Below are positions 34,537 to 44,386 of a stretch of 48,793 nt of DNA, one piece after another. Source of the stretch: Bacteroidales bacterium (GTDB lineage Bacteria; Bacteroidota; Bacteroidia; Bacteroidales; ML635J-15); assembly GCA_023228725.1 (NCBI GenBank), contig JALOAQ010000003.1, positions 1 to 48,793 on the forward strand, read 5' to 3'. The stretch's first letter is position 1. Each line of letters opens with the position of its first letter. The notes under the pieces are model-generated. The model ran no database searches. It saw only the letters and a list, made by a program, of their open reading frames with translations, and was not told the origin of the DNA. A program made the position numbers and the translations under genes.

Positions 34537-35763
34537 TTAATAATAAATTAAACTTGAAAAATTATTCAAATCAAAAATTTCATTTGCAACTTGCAACAAT
34601 TGTTCAGCACTAACAGAATTTATTTCTTTTAATATATCTTTCAAACTTTCTACTTGATTAAAAATAAGATAAGTTTTACCCATAGACAATAAAGTGTTTG
34701 AATGAATTTCGCTACTTATTGCAAGTTGTCCCACAAATTGTTTTTTTAATTTCGACAATTGCAAACTACCCAACTTATTTTCTTTTAATCTTTTCAACTC
34801 TTTGTAAATAATTTCAATAGCAAGCTCAATTTTATCTTTATCTGAACCAAAATAAATATTAAAACAACCAATATCTTCGTAAGGAATATAATTTGATTCT
34901 ATATTGTATGAAATTCCTTTTTTCTCACGCAACATCAGTACTAATCGAGCATTCATTCCTGGACCCGCTAATAAGTTAGACAACATTAACAAAGCTAAGC
35001 GCTTAGAATCATTAAAAGAATAAGCATAAGTTCCTAAAATACAATGAGCTTGGTATGTATTTTTTCTTATTGATTTATTAAAAACTGTTTTAGCATCAAA
35101 TTTTTCTCTAATATAAAGTCGTTTATTTTCAGGATTTTGAGCAAAATATTTTTCACAATACCTCATCAGTTTCTCAAACTTAATTTTCCCAATAGAACAA
35201 AACACCATTTGCTCAGTATTGTATTTCTCTTTTACAAAATTGGATAAATTATCAGAATTATATTTTAACAATTTTGATTTTGTTCCTAAAGTATTTCTGC
35301 CTAAAGAATTAGAAGGAAATAATAATTCGTCAAAATGATCAAAAATACTATCAGAAGGAGAATCTTTATATGAATTAATTTCATCAATTATCACTTCTCT
35401 TTCTTTTTCCAATTCTTTTTGAGGAAAAACAGAATTAAAAACTACATCATTAATTAATTCAATTGAACGTTCATAATGTTCGTTCAAAAAACTTGCTGCA
35501 ATTACAGTTTCTTCTTTTGTTGTCCATGCGTCAATATCAGCTCCAACATCGTCCATACGGCTAAGCACATGAAATGCTTTTCGTTTTTTAGTTCCTTTAA
35601 AAAGCATATGCTCCACAAAATGAGCTAAACCATGCTGATTAAACGCCTCATCACGTGTTCCACAATTTATTATTATTCCACAATGCGAAACATCAGACTC
35701 GATATAGCGATGAATAATTCTAATTCCATTATTTAATAAACCAGTATAATACAAATCTTTCAA
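34537..35763 (-). CDS. M16-family zinc metallopeptidase
   Basis: A 408-residue pitrilysin/insulinase-type peptidase, cytoplasmic by lack of a signal peptide. The inverted zinc motif HFVEH is at 48-52 (HxxEH), and the third ligand is in the downstream segment KEREVIIDEINSY near 118-130. The second, inactive half follows. Related proteins in other phyla are called processing-protease-like (YmxG/PqqL-like). A -7-like element on the minus strand (TATCTTTG, 35772-35779) sits only 8 nt before the ATG, so the message may have almost no leader. The downstream O-methyltransferase is in the same operon. Confidence 0.9.
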   Translation of the reverse strand: MKDLYYTGLLNNGIRIIHRYIESDVSHCGIIINCGTRDEAFNQHGLAHFVEHMLFKGTKKRKAFHVLSRMDDVGADIDAWTTKEETVIAASFLNEHYERSIELINDVVFNSVFPQKELEKEREVIIDEINSYKDSPSDSIFDHFDELLFPSNSLGRNTLGTKSKLLKYNSDNLSNFVKEKYNTEQMVFCSIGKIKFEKLMRYCEKYFAQNPENKRLYIREKFDAKTVFNKSIRKNTYQAHCILGTYAYSFNDSKRLALLMLSNLLAGPGMNARLVLMLREKKGISYNIESNYIPYEDIGCFNIYFGSDKDKIELAIEIIYKELKRLKENKLGSLQLSKLKKQFVGQLAISSEIHSNTLLSMGKTYLIFNQVESLKDILKEINSVSAEQLLQVANEIFDLNNFSSLIYY

Positions 35764-35909
35764 ATTTTTGACAAAGATACAATTCTAATATATACTGATA
35801 AAATAATTTTTTGAAGCAAAAAACACAGAAATATCAAAATAAAATTTATAAAACATAGTTTATAAACTAATTTTTCTGTAATTTTGAAAAAAATATAAAT
35901 TAAACTATA

Positions 35910-36326
35910 ATGAAATCATACAGAAAAATATTATATTTTGACATAGCTCAACGCCGTCAGTTTGTTAATATAACACAAGAAGTAATAAATTGTCTTTTAG
36001 AAAGCGAGATTAAAGAAGGCCTGTGTTTAGTAAACGCAATGCACATTACTGCAAGTGTGTTTATAAATGACGATGAACCAGGTTTGCATCAAGATTTTGA
36101 AGAATGGTTAGAAGGCTTAGCCCCAGAAAAACCACATGATAGATATAGACACAATACTTATGAGGATAATGGAGATGCTCATTTAAAAAGAAGTATAATG
36201 GGTCGTGAAGTGGTTGTAGCAGTTACTGATGGCAAATTAGATTTTGGTCCTTGGGAACAAATTTTTTATGGAGAATTTGATGGTATGAGACGTAAAAAAG
36301 TAATGGTTAAAATTATTGGCGAATAA
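35910..36326 (+). CDS. YjbQ/UPF0047 family protein
   Basis: A 138-residue small cytoplasmic protein of the YjbQ (UPF0047) family, a compact trimeric fold. The conserved features are present: HITASVFINDDEPG (46-59), HNTYEDNGDAHLKRSIMG (81-98) and LDFGPWEQIFYGEFDG. Some members have weak thiamine-phosphate synthase activity when overexpressed; the native role is not settled. It starts a plus-strand run, with the lipoprotein gene only 2 nt behind. A -7-like TAATTTTG is at 35879-35886. Confidence 0.9.
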   Translation: MKSYRKILYFDIAQRRQFVNITQEVINCLLESEIKEGLCLVNAMHITASVFINDDEPGLHQDFEEWLEGLAPEKPHDRYRHNTYEDNGDAHLKRSIMGREVVVAVTDGKLDFGPWEQIFYGEFDGMRRKKVMVKIIGE

Positions 36327-36328
36327 TT

Positions 36329-37015
36329 ATGAAAAAATATTTCTTATATCTTTTTTTAAGTTTGCTAATAATTTCCTGCAAAAATAAAAAAGATAAAAAT
36401 ACAGAAAATCAAAGCAATTTAACGGAATTTTCTGCTCCAAATACCTATACTTTAATTTCAAGTACAAAAGGCGATTTGGATAAAGATAATCTTGATGAAA
36501 TTATTTACTTATATGATACAGATAATATTAAAACAAAAGGAATTGAGAGAAAAATTTATATTTGTAAAAATGAAAACGACAAAATTCTAATTTGGAAAGA
36601 AATTTCCGGTCCTGTTTTAAGTTCAGATTATTTGCAGCAAAATATTGACCCCTTTGAAGAAATTTTAATTGATGAGAATAAAATTTACGTAATACACTCT
36701 GTTGATGCCGAAAACAAATTTTATTTTAACCACTGTTTTGAGCTTAAAGACGATGATTTTTATTTAACAAAAGCAACTGTTGATTACGCTATTCCCTGCG
36801 AAAAATGGGATACTTATATTATTGATTTTAAAGCAAAAATAATTTCTCACCAAACATCGCCAGATTTATGCGATGAAGATTTAATTGGTAAAAAACTTCA
36901 AATTTCTAAACAAGAATACAAACTTGAAGATTTACAATCTTATAAAATGCAAGACTTTATTCCCGGTAGCAATAAGCTAATAATTCCAAATACAAAAATT
37001 GAAGTTTATTTTTAA
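36329..37015 (+). CDS. Lipoprotein of unknown function
   Basis: A 228-residue protein with a lipoprotein signal peptide and lipobox ending at Cys17 (LLIISC). The mature part is polar and Asp/Glu/Lys-rich, with a FG-GAP-like start (STKGDLDKDNLDEIIYLYD) that looks calcium-binding and is common in repeat proteins that read integrity of secreted material. No family name can be given. It is 2 nt from the YjbQ gene and probably in one operon with it. Confidence 0.75.
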   Translation: MKKYFLYLFLSLLIISCKNKKDKNTENQSNLTEFSAPNTYTLISSTKGDLDKDNLDEIIYLYDTDNIKTKGIERKIYICKNENDKILIWKEISGPVLSSDYLQQNIDPFEEILIDENKIYVIHSVDAENKFYFNHCFELKDDDFYLTKATVDYAIPCEKWDTYIIDFKAKIISHQTSPDLCDEDLIGKKLQISKQEYKLEDLQSYKMQDFIPGSNKLIIPNTKIEVYF

Positions 37016-37030
37016 AAAACAATCTTCTCT

Positions 37031-37061
37031 TTTGTAATTATTCGAAAATTTAATATCTTTA
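37031..37061 (+). promoter_or_regulatory. Bacteroidota-type promoter before the outer-membrane-like gene
   Basis: TTTG (37031-37034), 19 nt, TATCTTTA (37054-37061): one mismatch in the -7 box. It gives the next two genes their own transcription start, 13 nt before the ATG at 37075. Confidence 0.6.
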
Positions 37062-37074
37062 CAAAAATTATTTT

Positions 37075-37737
37075 ATGAAGAAATATTTTTTAATATTAAT
37101 TTTTGCATTTGCTTCTCAACTTGTTGTTGCCCAAGAAGATAAGTTTTATTTTGGTAATGAAAATCATTTTTCTAACACCAATAATACAGAGCAAGAAAAG
37201 AAAATTCCTTTTAAAACAAAAACAAACACTAATAAATTTCGTACAAGTTTTTCGGCAGGAACAGGTTTTTCAAGTTTTTACGGTCAAAATCTTTTTTACA
37301 ATTATGTTTCGCCTAAAATAGATTATAATTTTACCGATAAATTTACTTTAACGGCAGGAACAGCTTTTGTGAGCTCAAATTTTCCTTCATATTTAGATTG
37401 GAATGCTGAAAATAGGACTTCTAAAACTATGAATCAAAATAAACTTTACTTTTTTATGAAAGGTTCATATTTAATAAACGACAAACTTAGAGTTCATGCA
37501 AGCAGCATTTTTGATACAAACCCAACAGCATTTTCAAACAATTCATCAAATTCATTTAATTCTTTTGGTTTTGATTACAAAATTGGTGAAAATTCTTATA
37601 TAAGTGCAGAAATAAGCATTCACAAGCAAAATTCTTACAATCCATTATTTAGACCATATAATCCTATTTATTACGACAATCCCTTAATCAGACCTTTTGG
37701 TAATTCAATGTTTTCTGATCCTTTTCCAGAGTGGTAA
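37075..37737 (+). CDS. Outer-membrane beta-barrel-like protein
   Basis: A 220-residue exported protein: signal peptide ending in VVAQ (about 1-20), a polar linker rich in Asn/Thr/Lys, then alternating aromatic strands (FRTSFSAGTGFSSFYG, KIDYNFTDKFTLTAGTAFV, SYLINDKLRVHASSIF, NSFGFDYKIGENSYISAEISI) typical of small beta-barrels or surface beta proteins. The C-terminus is Pro/Asn/Tyr-rich (RPYNPIYYDNPL). Function unknown. Its last 7 nt overlap the GTG start of the YgiQ gene, which suggests translational coupling. Confidence 0.7.
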   Translation: MKKYFLILIFAFASQLVVAQEDKFYFGNENHFSNTNNTEQEKKIPFKTKTNTNKFRTSFSAGTGFSSFYGQNLFYNYVSPKIDYNFTDKFTLTAGTAFVSSNFPSYLDWNAENRTSKTMNQNKLYFFMKGSYLINDKLRVHASSIFDTNPTAFSNNSSNSFNSFGFDYKIGENSYISAEISIHKQNSYNPLFRPYNPIYYDNPLIRPFGNSMFSDPFPEW

Positions 37738-39569
37738 ACAAGAATATTCTTAACACTAAACTTAGCTTTCCAAGTTCAAAAAAAGAAATGCAGGAGCTTG
37801 GTTGGGAAACTGCTGACATAATTCTTGTGAGCGGAGATGCTTTTATAGACCACCCATCTTTTGGAACAGCAGTAATTGCAAGAGTTTTAGAAAACGAAGG
37901 ATTTAAAGTAGCAGTAATACCACAACCTAATTGGCAAGACGATTTAAGAGATTTTAAAAAACTTGGAAAACCAAACTTATTTTTTGGAATAAGTGCAGGA
38001 AACATGGATTCCATGATAAACCATTATACAGCAGCAAAAAGAAAAAGAACTGACGATGCTTATACCCCAGGAGGAAAATCAGGGCAAAGACCAGATTATG
38101 CAAGCAATGTTTATTCAAATATTTTAAAACAAATTTATCCCGACACTCCCGTTATTTTAGGCGGAATTGAAGCATCAATGCGAAGATTTGCACATTACGA
38201 TTTTTGGCAAGATAAAATTTTAAAGTCAATTTTAATAAGCTCAAACGCCGATTTGCTTGTCTATGGAATGGCTGAAAAATCAATTAGAGAAATTGCAAAA
38301 CAAATAAATGAAACAGGAAGTATTTTTTCATGTTATAATATCAGACAATGTGCTTATATTGGCGAAATTCAGGATAAACAAGACAAAGATATTGAGCTTT
38401 TTTCATATGAAGAAGTATTAAAGGACAAAATCAAATATGGAAAAAATTTCGTTAAAATTGAAAATGAAACAAATTACCATAGCGACAGAAGAATTACCCA
38501 AATTATTGGAGATAAAAAAATAATTGTCAACCCAGCTTTTCCAAGTTTAAGTGAAAGCGAAATTGATGAAATTTATGATTTGCCCTACACTAGATTAGCA
38601 CATCCACGATACGACAAAAAGCAAGCAATCCCTGCCTACGAGATGATTAAAAATTCTGTAAATATTCACAGGGGTTGCTTTGGAGCTTGTAGTTTTTGTA
38701 CTATTGCAGCACATCAAGGCAAAAATATTTCAAGTCGCTCACAAAAATCAATTTTACAAGAATTGGAAAAAATATCTGAAATGCCAAATTTTACTGGGCA
38801 TATTACAGATATAGGCGGTCCTTCGGCAAATATGTACAAAATGCAAGGCTTGGATTTAAAAATTTGTGAAACTTGCAAAAGAGCATCTTGCATATTTCCA
38901 AATATTTGTAAAAACTTAAATACTTCTCACGAAGAATTAATAAACCTTTATAAAAATTCTTTAAAAATAAAAGGGATTAAAAAAATCAGTATTGGCAGCG
39001 GAATAAGATACGATATTGCACTCTACACAACTAAAAATCCAAAAATTAACAAAATAAATCAAGAATATTTAGAATTATTAATAAGTAAATTTGTGTCAGG
39101 TCGCTTAAAAGTAGCCCCTGAACATAGCGAAGCAAAAGTTTTAAAATTAATGAGAAAAACTCCTTTTTCAGGATTTAAAAATCTAAGAAAAATATTTTTT
39201 AATATCAATGACAAATATGAATTAAACCAACAAATTATTCCTTATTTTATTTCGTCTCATCCTGGCTGTACAGAGGCAGATATGGCAAAGCTCACAAAAG
39301 AATTAAAATCCATTGGATATAAGCCCGAGCAAGTTCAATCCTTTACCCCTACTCCAATGACTTTGGCTACAGTTATGTATTATACTGGAATAAACCCCTA
39401 TACAGGCGAAAAACTTTATGTAGCAAAATCACAAAAAGAAAAAGACAAACAGTTAAGCTATTTTTTTTGGTACACTGCAAAAAATAAAATTAAAAACACA
39501 AAAAAAGAAACAAAAAATAAAAAAATCACAAAAAACATCAATCTTAAAACAAAAAGAGAAAAGCTCTAA
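37731..39569 (+). CDS. YgiQ-family radical SAM protein
   Basis: A 612-residue radical SAM enzyme of the YgiQ family, whose reaction is unknown. It has an N-terminal cobalamin-binding-like alpha/beta domain (about 25-180, VSGDAFIDHPSFGTAVIARVL), the [4Fe-4S] ligands C316, C320 and C323 in HRGCFGACSFCTI, and the typical later motif FVSGRLKVAPEHSE. It ends in a lysine-rich tail. The start is GTG at 37731, overlapping the preceding stop by 7 nt. Length agrees with the family (about 600-700). Confidence 0.92.
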   Translation: MVNKNILNTKLSFPSSKKEMQELGWETADIILVSGDAFIDHPSFGTAVIARVLENEGFKVAVIPQPNWQDDLRDFKKLGKPNLFFGISAGNMDSMINHYTAAKRKRTDDAYTPGGKSGQRPDYASNVYSNILKQIYPDTPVILGGIEASMRRFAHYDFWQDKILKSILISSNADLLVYGMAEKSIREIAKQINETGSIFSCYNIRQCAYIGEIQDKQDKDIELFSYEEVLKDKIKYGKNFVKIENETNYHSDRRITQIIGDKKIIVNPAFPSLSESEIDEIYDLPYTRLAHPRYDKKQAIPAYEMIKNSVNIHRGCFGACSFCTIAAHQGKNISSRSQKSILQELEKISEMPNFTGHITDIGGPSANMYKMQGLDLKICETCKRASCIFPNICKNLNTSHEELINLYKNSLKIKGIKKISIGSGIRYDIALYTTKNPKINKINQEYLELLISKFVSGRLKVAPEHSEAKVLKLMRKTPFSGFKNLRKIFFNINDKYELNQQIIPYFISSHPGCTEADMAKLTKELKSIGYKPEQVQSFTPTPMTLATVMYYTGINPYTGEKLYVAKSQKEKDKQLSYFFWYTAKNKIKNTKKETKNKKITKNINLKTKREKL

Positions 39570-39717
39570 TAATCAAGCAATTAACTTGAAAGTTTTGTTT
39601 TAAATAAAAAATAATCAATAAAAATTATGAAATTATGCTTTAAAATTTAAAATAAAATTATATTTTTGAAAATAAATATCATTTATAAACGGTTATTTTA
39701 ATATTACCGAATATTTT

Positions 39718-40359
39718 ATGAAAAGCTTGGATTTTAAAATATCATTACTTTTTTTGGGTTTAATATTTTCCTTAAATATTATGAGCCAATCAACTATTCA
39801 ACTAAAGTTTTCGCCTGTAGGTATTCATCCATTTAACGAAACCAACAAACATTTATTTGATAATAAAATTGACGACAAGGCTATATTTGTTACCGAACCT
39901 TTCTTTTTATTTAGTTATGAATCTTACTTAAGTGGTGATAGTTTTGCTTTTAGAGCAATGTTAGGTTTTTTAAACGATGCAGCTGCAAAACCTGCCTTAA
40001 CTCTACATATTGGTCTTAAACAAAGATTAGTTCAGGTTTGGAGAAATTCATTTAGTATTGGAGCAGGAGCTAATTTATATGGAAGAAGTTTATGGTCAAG
40101 CATTCCAGGATATGTTCAAGAAAACCATTGGGGAGCAAATGGAAGTTGGGAATATAAATTAGGTTTTATGGGCGAATTAGAATATGCACTATTTTTAAAT
40201 GACAAAAACGATTTAACACTTTCACTTTTATACGGGCATCAACAAAATACTTTTACTTTTACAATAGGATATAAATATTGGATTTCTTCAATAATAAAAA
40301 ATCCAAAAAAATGTGGTAATTGTCCATTTCAAAAAACAAGTAAGCATTGGAATCCTTAA
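39718..40359 (+). CDS. Small outer-membrane-like beta protein
   Basis: A 213-residue protein with signal peptide (about 1-23, ending near MSQ) and alternating strands with aromatic residues (FLFSYESYLSGDSFAFRAMLGF, YKLGFMGELEYALFL, FTFTIGYKYWISS), the pattern of a small outer-membrane barrel. It ends with an unusual soluble tail holding KKCGNCPFQ (CxxC). No named family. A -7-like TATTTTTG is at 39661-39668. The acyl-CoA synthetase gene begins 26 nt downstream. Confidence 0.68.
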   Translation: MKSLDFKISLLFLGLIFSLNIMSQSTIQLKFSPVGIHPFNETNKHLFDNKIDDKAIFVTEPFFLFSYESYLSGDSFAFRAMLGFLNDAAAKPALTLHIGLKQRLVQVWRNSFSIGAGANLYGRSLWSSIPGYVQENHWGANGSWEYKLGFMGELEYALFLNDKNDLTLSLLYGHQQNTFTFTIGYKYWISSIIKNPKKCGNCPFQKTSKHWNP

Positions 40360-40385
40360 ATTATTAATAACATAAAATTTTAAAA

Positions 40386-42272
40386 ATGGAAATAAAAAGA
40401 GTTTTCGATATTTTAGAATTATATAATAACGAATATGCAGACTTAAAAGATGCATTTTCATATAAAGACAAGGGCTCGTGGGTAAACTTTTCGGCTCACG
40501 ACTATTACAAATATTCTCATCTTTTTGCTTGTGGCTTAATAAACAAAGGTTTTAAAAAGGGCGAAAAAATAATTACTATGTCCCAAAGTTTACCCCATTG
40601 GAATATTGCAGACATGGGGATTTCGCTTGCAGGTTTGGTTCATGTTCCTATCTACACAACTCTTGGAGGAGTAGAGTTAGAATATATACTAAGGCATTCT
40701 GATGCTAAAATAATTATTGTCTCAGATGAAAATCTTTATAAAAAACTAAAACCTATAGCAGATAAAATCCCGGAAATTCAAACTGTTTTTACTTTTCATC
40801 ATATTGAGGGAATTGAAAACTGGATTAGTCTAATTCAAGAAGCGCAAGAAAATGAAGAGGAGTTAATGAAACAACTAGAAGAGAGAAAAAAATCAGTCGA
40901 TGAAAATGATATGCACACATTAATTTACACTTCAGGAACAACAGGCAATCCAAAAGGTGTAATGATTTCTCATAAAAACATTTTAAGCAATGCTATAGGC
41001 GTAAAACCAATTGTACCAATAGACCACGGACAAAAAGCACTTAGTTTTTTACCACTTTGCCATATTTATGAAAGAATGCTTAATTACTCTTTCCAAATTA
41101 AAGGTATTTCTATTTACTATGCCGAAAATCTTGGAACAATAATAAATGACCTTAAAGATGTAAAACCACATTTATTCAATTCTGTACCACGGGTTTTAGA
41201 AAAATTTTACGACAAAATAATTTCTATTGGAAAAGATTTAAAGGGAATAAAAAGATGGATATTTTTTGCAGCAGTTAGATTAGGAACAAAACATGATGAC
41301 AAAGGTAAAAACTCAATATTTTATAGATTTAGATTATCAATATACAGAAAATTAGTGTTTAAAAAATGGCAAGCTGCTTTTGGTGGAAACTTAGTTGCTG
41401 TTGTATCAGGTGGTGCTTCTTTACAAGTAAGATTAGCTAGATTATACACTGCCGCAGGAATAAGAATTTGTGAAGGTTACGGATTAAGCGAGACCTCTCC
41501 AGTTTTAGCAGTAAACTGGATGGATTGGAAAAATGCACACCTTGGAACTGTTGGACCAATCTTAAAAGGCGTAGAAGTGAAAATAGCCGATGACGGAGAA
41601 ATTCTTGCTAAAGGACCAAATATCATGCTTGGATACTATAAAGATGAAGAAGCTACAAAAAGTGTTATTGACGAAGAAGGCTGGTTCCACACTGGAGACA
41701 TAGGCGAGTTTATTGACAATAAATATTTAAAAATTACTGATAGAAAAAAAGAAATATTTAAAACTTCTAGTGGAAAATACATTGCGCCACAAGTTATTGA
41801 AAACAAATTCAAATCCTCCGGACTTATTGAACAGTTAATGATAGTAGGCGAAAATGAAAAATTTGTAAGTGCACTTATTTCACCAAATTTCAATTATCTA
41901 CACTTTTTTGCCAGTAAATACAAAATTCATTACCGTGAAAATAACGAATTAATTAAACATCCTGAAATTATTAATAAATTCCAAAAGGAAATTAATTTAG
42001 TTAATCAAACTCTTGGAGAACACGAAAAAATAAAGAGATTTAGACTTGTATGCGAAGAATGGTCGCAACCAACAGGAGAACTTTCGCCAACTCTTAAATT
42101 AAAACGCAATGTAATTTATAAAAAATATGCCCATATATTAGAAGAAATATATGGACACGGCGAAGATAAAACCGAAGATATTGGTAAAGATAAATCCGCA
42201 GAATCTTTTGAAAAGAAAATTAGCAATGGAATGAAGAAATTAATAAATATTTATTCTTCTAATAAGGAATAA
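40386..42272 (+). CDS. Long-chain acyl-CoA synthetase (AMP-forming)
   Basis: A 628-residue adenylate-forming enzyme that activates fatty acids to acyl-CoA using ATP. The AMP-binding loop is YTSGTTGNPKG (181-191); GYGLSETSP, WFHTGDIG and ITDRKKEIFKTSSGKYIAPQ follow in the expected order and supply the C-terminal catalytic lysine domain. The size and SSGKYIAPQ segment resemble long-chain (FadD15/ACSL-like) members. It heads the lipid-oxidation cluster: hydrolase, acyl-CoA dehydrogenase, ETF. The last 30 residues are a charged tail. Confidence 0.92.
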   Translation: MEIKRVFDILELYNNEYADLKDAFSYKDKGSWVNFSAHDYYKYSHLFACGLINKGFKKGEKIITMSQSLPHWNIADMGISLAGLVHVPIYTTLGGVELEYILRHSDAKIIIVSDENLYKKLKPIADKIPEIQTVFTFHHIEGIENWISLIQEAQENEEELMKQLEERKKSVDENDMHTLIYTSGTTGNPKGVMISHKNILSNAIGVKPIVPIDHGQKALSFLPLCHIYERMLNYSFQIKGISIYYAENLGTIINDLKDVKPHLFNSVPRVLEKFYDKIISIGKDLKGIKRWIFFAAVRLGTKHDDKGKNSIFYRFRLSIYRKLVFKKWQAAFGGNLVAVVSGGASLQVRLARLYTAAGIRICEGYGLSETSPVLAVNWMDWKNAHLGTVGPILKGVEVKIADDGEILAKGPNIMLGYYKDEEATKSVIDEEGWFHTGDIGEFIDNKYLKITDRKKEIFKTSSGKYIAPQVIENKFKSSGLIEQLMIVGENEKFVSALISPNFNYLHFFASKYKIHYRENNELIKHPEIINKFQKEINLVNQTLGEHEKIKRFRLVCEEWSQPTGELSPTLKLKRNVIYKKYAHILEEIYGHGEDKTEDIGKDKSAESFEKKISNGMKKLINIYSSNKE

Positions 42273-42312
42273 AGTATTAATGCTGATTTTGTCAATTTAA
42301 AACTATAAAAAT

Positions 42313-43095
42313 ATGCTTACGGGATTTTTAAATATTAATAATAAAAACATTTATTACCATTTTATTAATCCTGAATTTTCAAATAATACAGATGATGTTT
42401 TAATTTTTTTGCATGAAGGTTTAGGTTCTATTGGGCAGTGGAAAGATTTTCCTGAAAAATTATCTAAAAAATTAGAAATGCCTGCACTAATTTACGATAG
42501 GTACGGCTATGGAAAATCTGATGGCTTAAGCGAAAATAGAAATCCGAATTATTTAGAAGAAGATGCAAAAAACTATATGCCTTTTATTTTTAATAAACTT
42601 TTAAAACCAAATTCAAATAAAATTATTATAGGTCATAGCGATGGAGGAAGTTTAGCGCTTTTATATGCTGCAATGTTTCCAGAAAACACAAAAGCAATTA
42701 TTATTGAAGCTGCCCATCTTTTTATTGAAGATCTTACTTATAATAGTGTAAAAAAAATGTATGATATTTTTTATAAAAGAGGATTGAAAAAAAGTTTAGA
42801 GAAATATCACGGCAAAAACACTGTTACAATGTTTCATGGCTGGTATGATGTGTGGACTAATCCTGAATACAAAAATTGGAATATTGAAAATTACTTAAAA
42901 CTTATAAAATGTCCTGTTCTTGCTATTCAAGGAGATAAAGACGAGTACGGAAGCATAAAACAATTAGACTCATTAAAAAACAATATTAAATCTTTTTGCC
43001 AAATCGAATTAATCAAAAACTGTGGACATGCCCCTCATTTTGAAGCAGAAGAAGAGATAACAGAATTGACATTAAGTTTTATCCAGGACTTATAG
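42313..43095 (+). CDS. Alpha/beta-hydrolase
   Basis: A 260-residue cytoplasmic serine hydrolase of the alpha/beta fold. HEGLGS (34-39) forms the oxyanion region, IIGHSDGG has the nucleophile S109, GDKDEYGS near 217 supplies the acid, and the histidine is in CGHAPHFE near 243. Placement between an acyl-CoA synthetase and an acyl-CoA dehydrogenase suggests an ester or thioester substrate such as an acyl-CoA, but specificity cannot be read from the sequence. Confidence 0.88.
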   Translation: MLTGFLNINNKNIYYHFINPEFSNNTDDVLIFLHEGLGSIGQWKDFPEKLSKKLEMPALIYDRYGYGKSDGLSENRNPNYLEEDAKNYMPFIFNKLLKPNSNKIIIGHSDGGSLALLYAAMFPENTKAIIIEAAHLFIEDLTYNSVKKMYDIFYKRGLKKSLEKYHGKNTVTMFHGWYDVWTNPEYKNWNIENYLKLIKCPVLAIQGDKDEYGSIKQLDSLKNNIKSFCQIELIKNCGHAPHFEAEEEITELTLSFIQDL

Positions 43096-43192
43096 TTAAG
43101 GAAAAAAATAAAATATTTTCAAAACTATAGGATTTTAATGACAAAAATCATATATTTGAAGTTTTTATTTAACAAATTAAAAATATTACACT

Positions 43193-44335
43193 ATGAATTT
43201 TGAATTTACAGAAGAACAATTAATGATCCAGCAAGCAGCCAGAGATTTTGCGGAAAGAGAACTTTTACCTGATGTTATAGAAAGAGATGCTAAATCTATT
43301 TTTCCTCATCGTCAAATGAAACTTTTAGCTGAACTTGGCTTTTTTGGAATTACCCTTAGTCCAGAATATGGTGGAAGTGGAATGGATAATATTTCTTATG
43401 TTTTGGCTTTAGAGGAAATTGCAAAAATAGATGCTTCAAGTGCTGTAGTTTTAGCTGTTCATAATTCCTTAACTTGTTATGGTATTGAACATTATGGCAA
43501 TGAAGAACAAAAACGCAAATTTTTACCCGATTTAGCAAGTGGAAATAAAATTGGAGCGTTTTTACTTTCTGAACCCGAAGCTGGCTCTGATGCTACTTCA
43601 CAAAAAACTATTGCTGAAGACAAAGGAGATTATTATTTACTTAACGGAACAAAAAACTGGATTACAAGTGCAGATACTGCAGGAATTTATATAGTAATTG
43701 CACAAACACATCCTGAATTAAAGTATAAAGGAATAAATGCTTTTATTGTTGACCGTCATAGTGAAGGAATAAGTTTAGGTCCTCACGAAGATAAAATGGG
43801 AATGAGGAGCTCTGATACACACTCAGTTATGTTTACAGACGTAAAAGTTCCTAAAGAAAATAGAATTGGTGAAGATGGCTTTGGCTTTAAATTTGCTATG
43901 CAACTTTTAGACGGCGGACGTATTGGGATTGCAGCACAAGCTATTGGAATTGCAGGCGGTGCTTTTAATTTAGCTTTAAAATATTCAAAAGAAAGAAAAG
44001 CTTTTGGAACCGAAATTGCAAATCACCAAGCTATTGCTTTTAAACTTGCCGACATGGCAGTTAAATTAGAAAACGGTAGAAATTTAGTTTATAAATCAGC
44101 TTGGCAAAAAGATAATGGAATAAATTATTCATTAGTAAGTGCTATGGCAAAACAATATTGTGCTGATGTTGCAATGGAAATCACAACTGAAGCTGTACAA
44201 ATTCATGGTGGTTACGGCTATGTAAAAGAATATCACGTAGAAAGATTAATGCGTGAAGCAAAAGTAACGCAAATCTATGAAGGCACCTCTGAAATTCAAA
44301 AAATTGTGATTTCAAGGGCAATTCTAAAAGAATAA
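43193..44335 (+). CDS. Acyl-CoA dehydrogenase
   Basis: A 380-residue FAD enzyme that oxidises acyl-CoA to 2-enoyl-CoA and passes electrons to ETF. The order of motifs is standard: FTEEQLMIQQAARDFAERE at the N-terminus, LSEPEAGSDA for FAD, TKNWITSADTA, QLLDGGRIGIAAQAIGIAGGA, KAFGTEIANHQA, and IYEGTSEIQ carrying the catalytic base E363. The length and catalytic-Glu position fit the short/medium-chain group (butyryl-CoA dehydrogenase type). etfB and etfA follow 51 and 833 nt later. A -7-like TATATTTG is at 43151-43158. Confidence 0.94.
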   Translation: MNFEFTEEQLMIQQAARDFAERELLPDVIERDAKSIFPHRQMKLLAELGFFGITLSPEYGGSGMDNISYVLALEEIAKIDASSAVVLAVHNSLTCYGIEHYGNEEQKRKFLPDLASGNKIGAFLLSEPEAGSDATSQKTIAEDKGDYYLLNGTKNWITSADTAGIYIVIAQTHPELKYKGINAFIVDRHSEGISLGPHEDKMGMRSSDTHSVMFTDVKVPKENRIGEDGFGFKFAMQLLDGGRIGIAAQAIGIAGGAFNLALKYSKERKAFGTEIANHQAIAFKLADMAVKLENGRNLVYKSAWQKDNGINYSLVSAMAKQYCADVAMEITTEAVQIHGGYGYVKEYHVERLMREAKVTQIYEGTSEIQKIVISRAILKE

Positions 44336-44386
44336 ATTATCTTTGCAACAAAATTTTAAAAACTATATAATATTAATAAATAAATT

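Noticed and set aside
35856..35869. Perfect 14-bp palindrome TAGTTTATAAACTA before the YjbQ gene
   Set aside because: In DNA this AT-rich several perfect 14-bp palindromes are expected by chance in a window of this size, and there is no second signal except its place near the -33 position.
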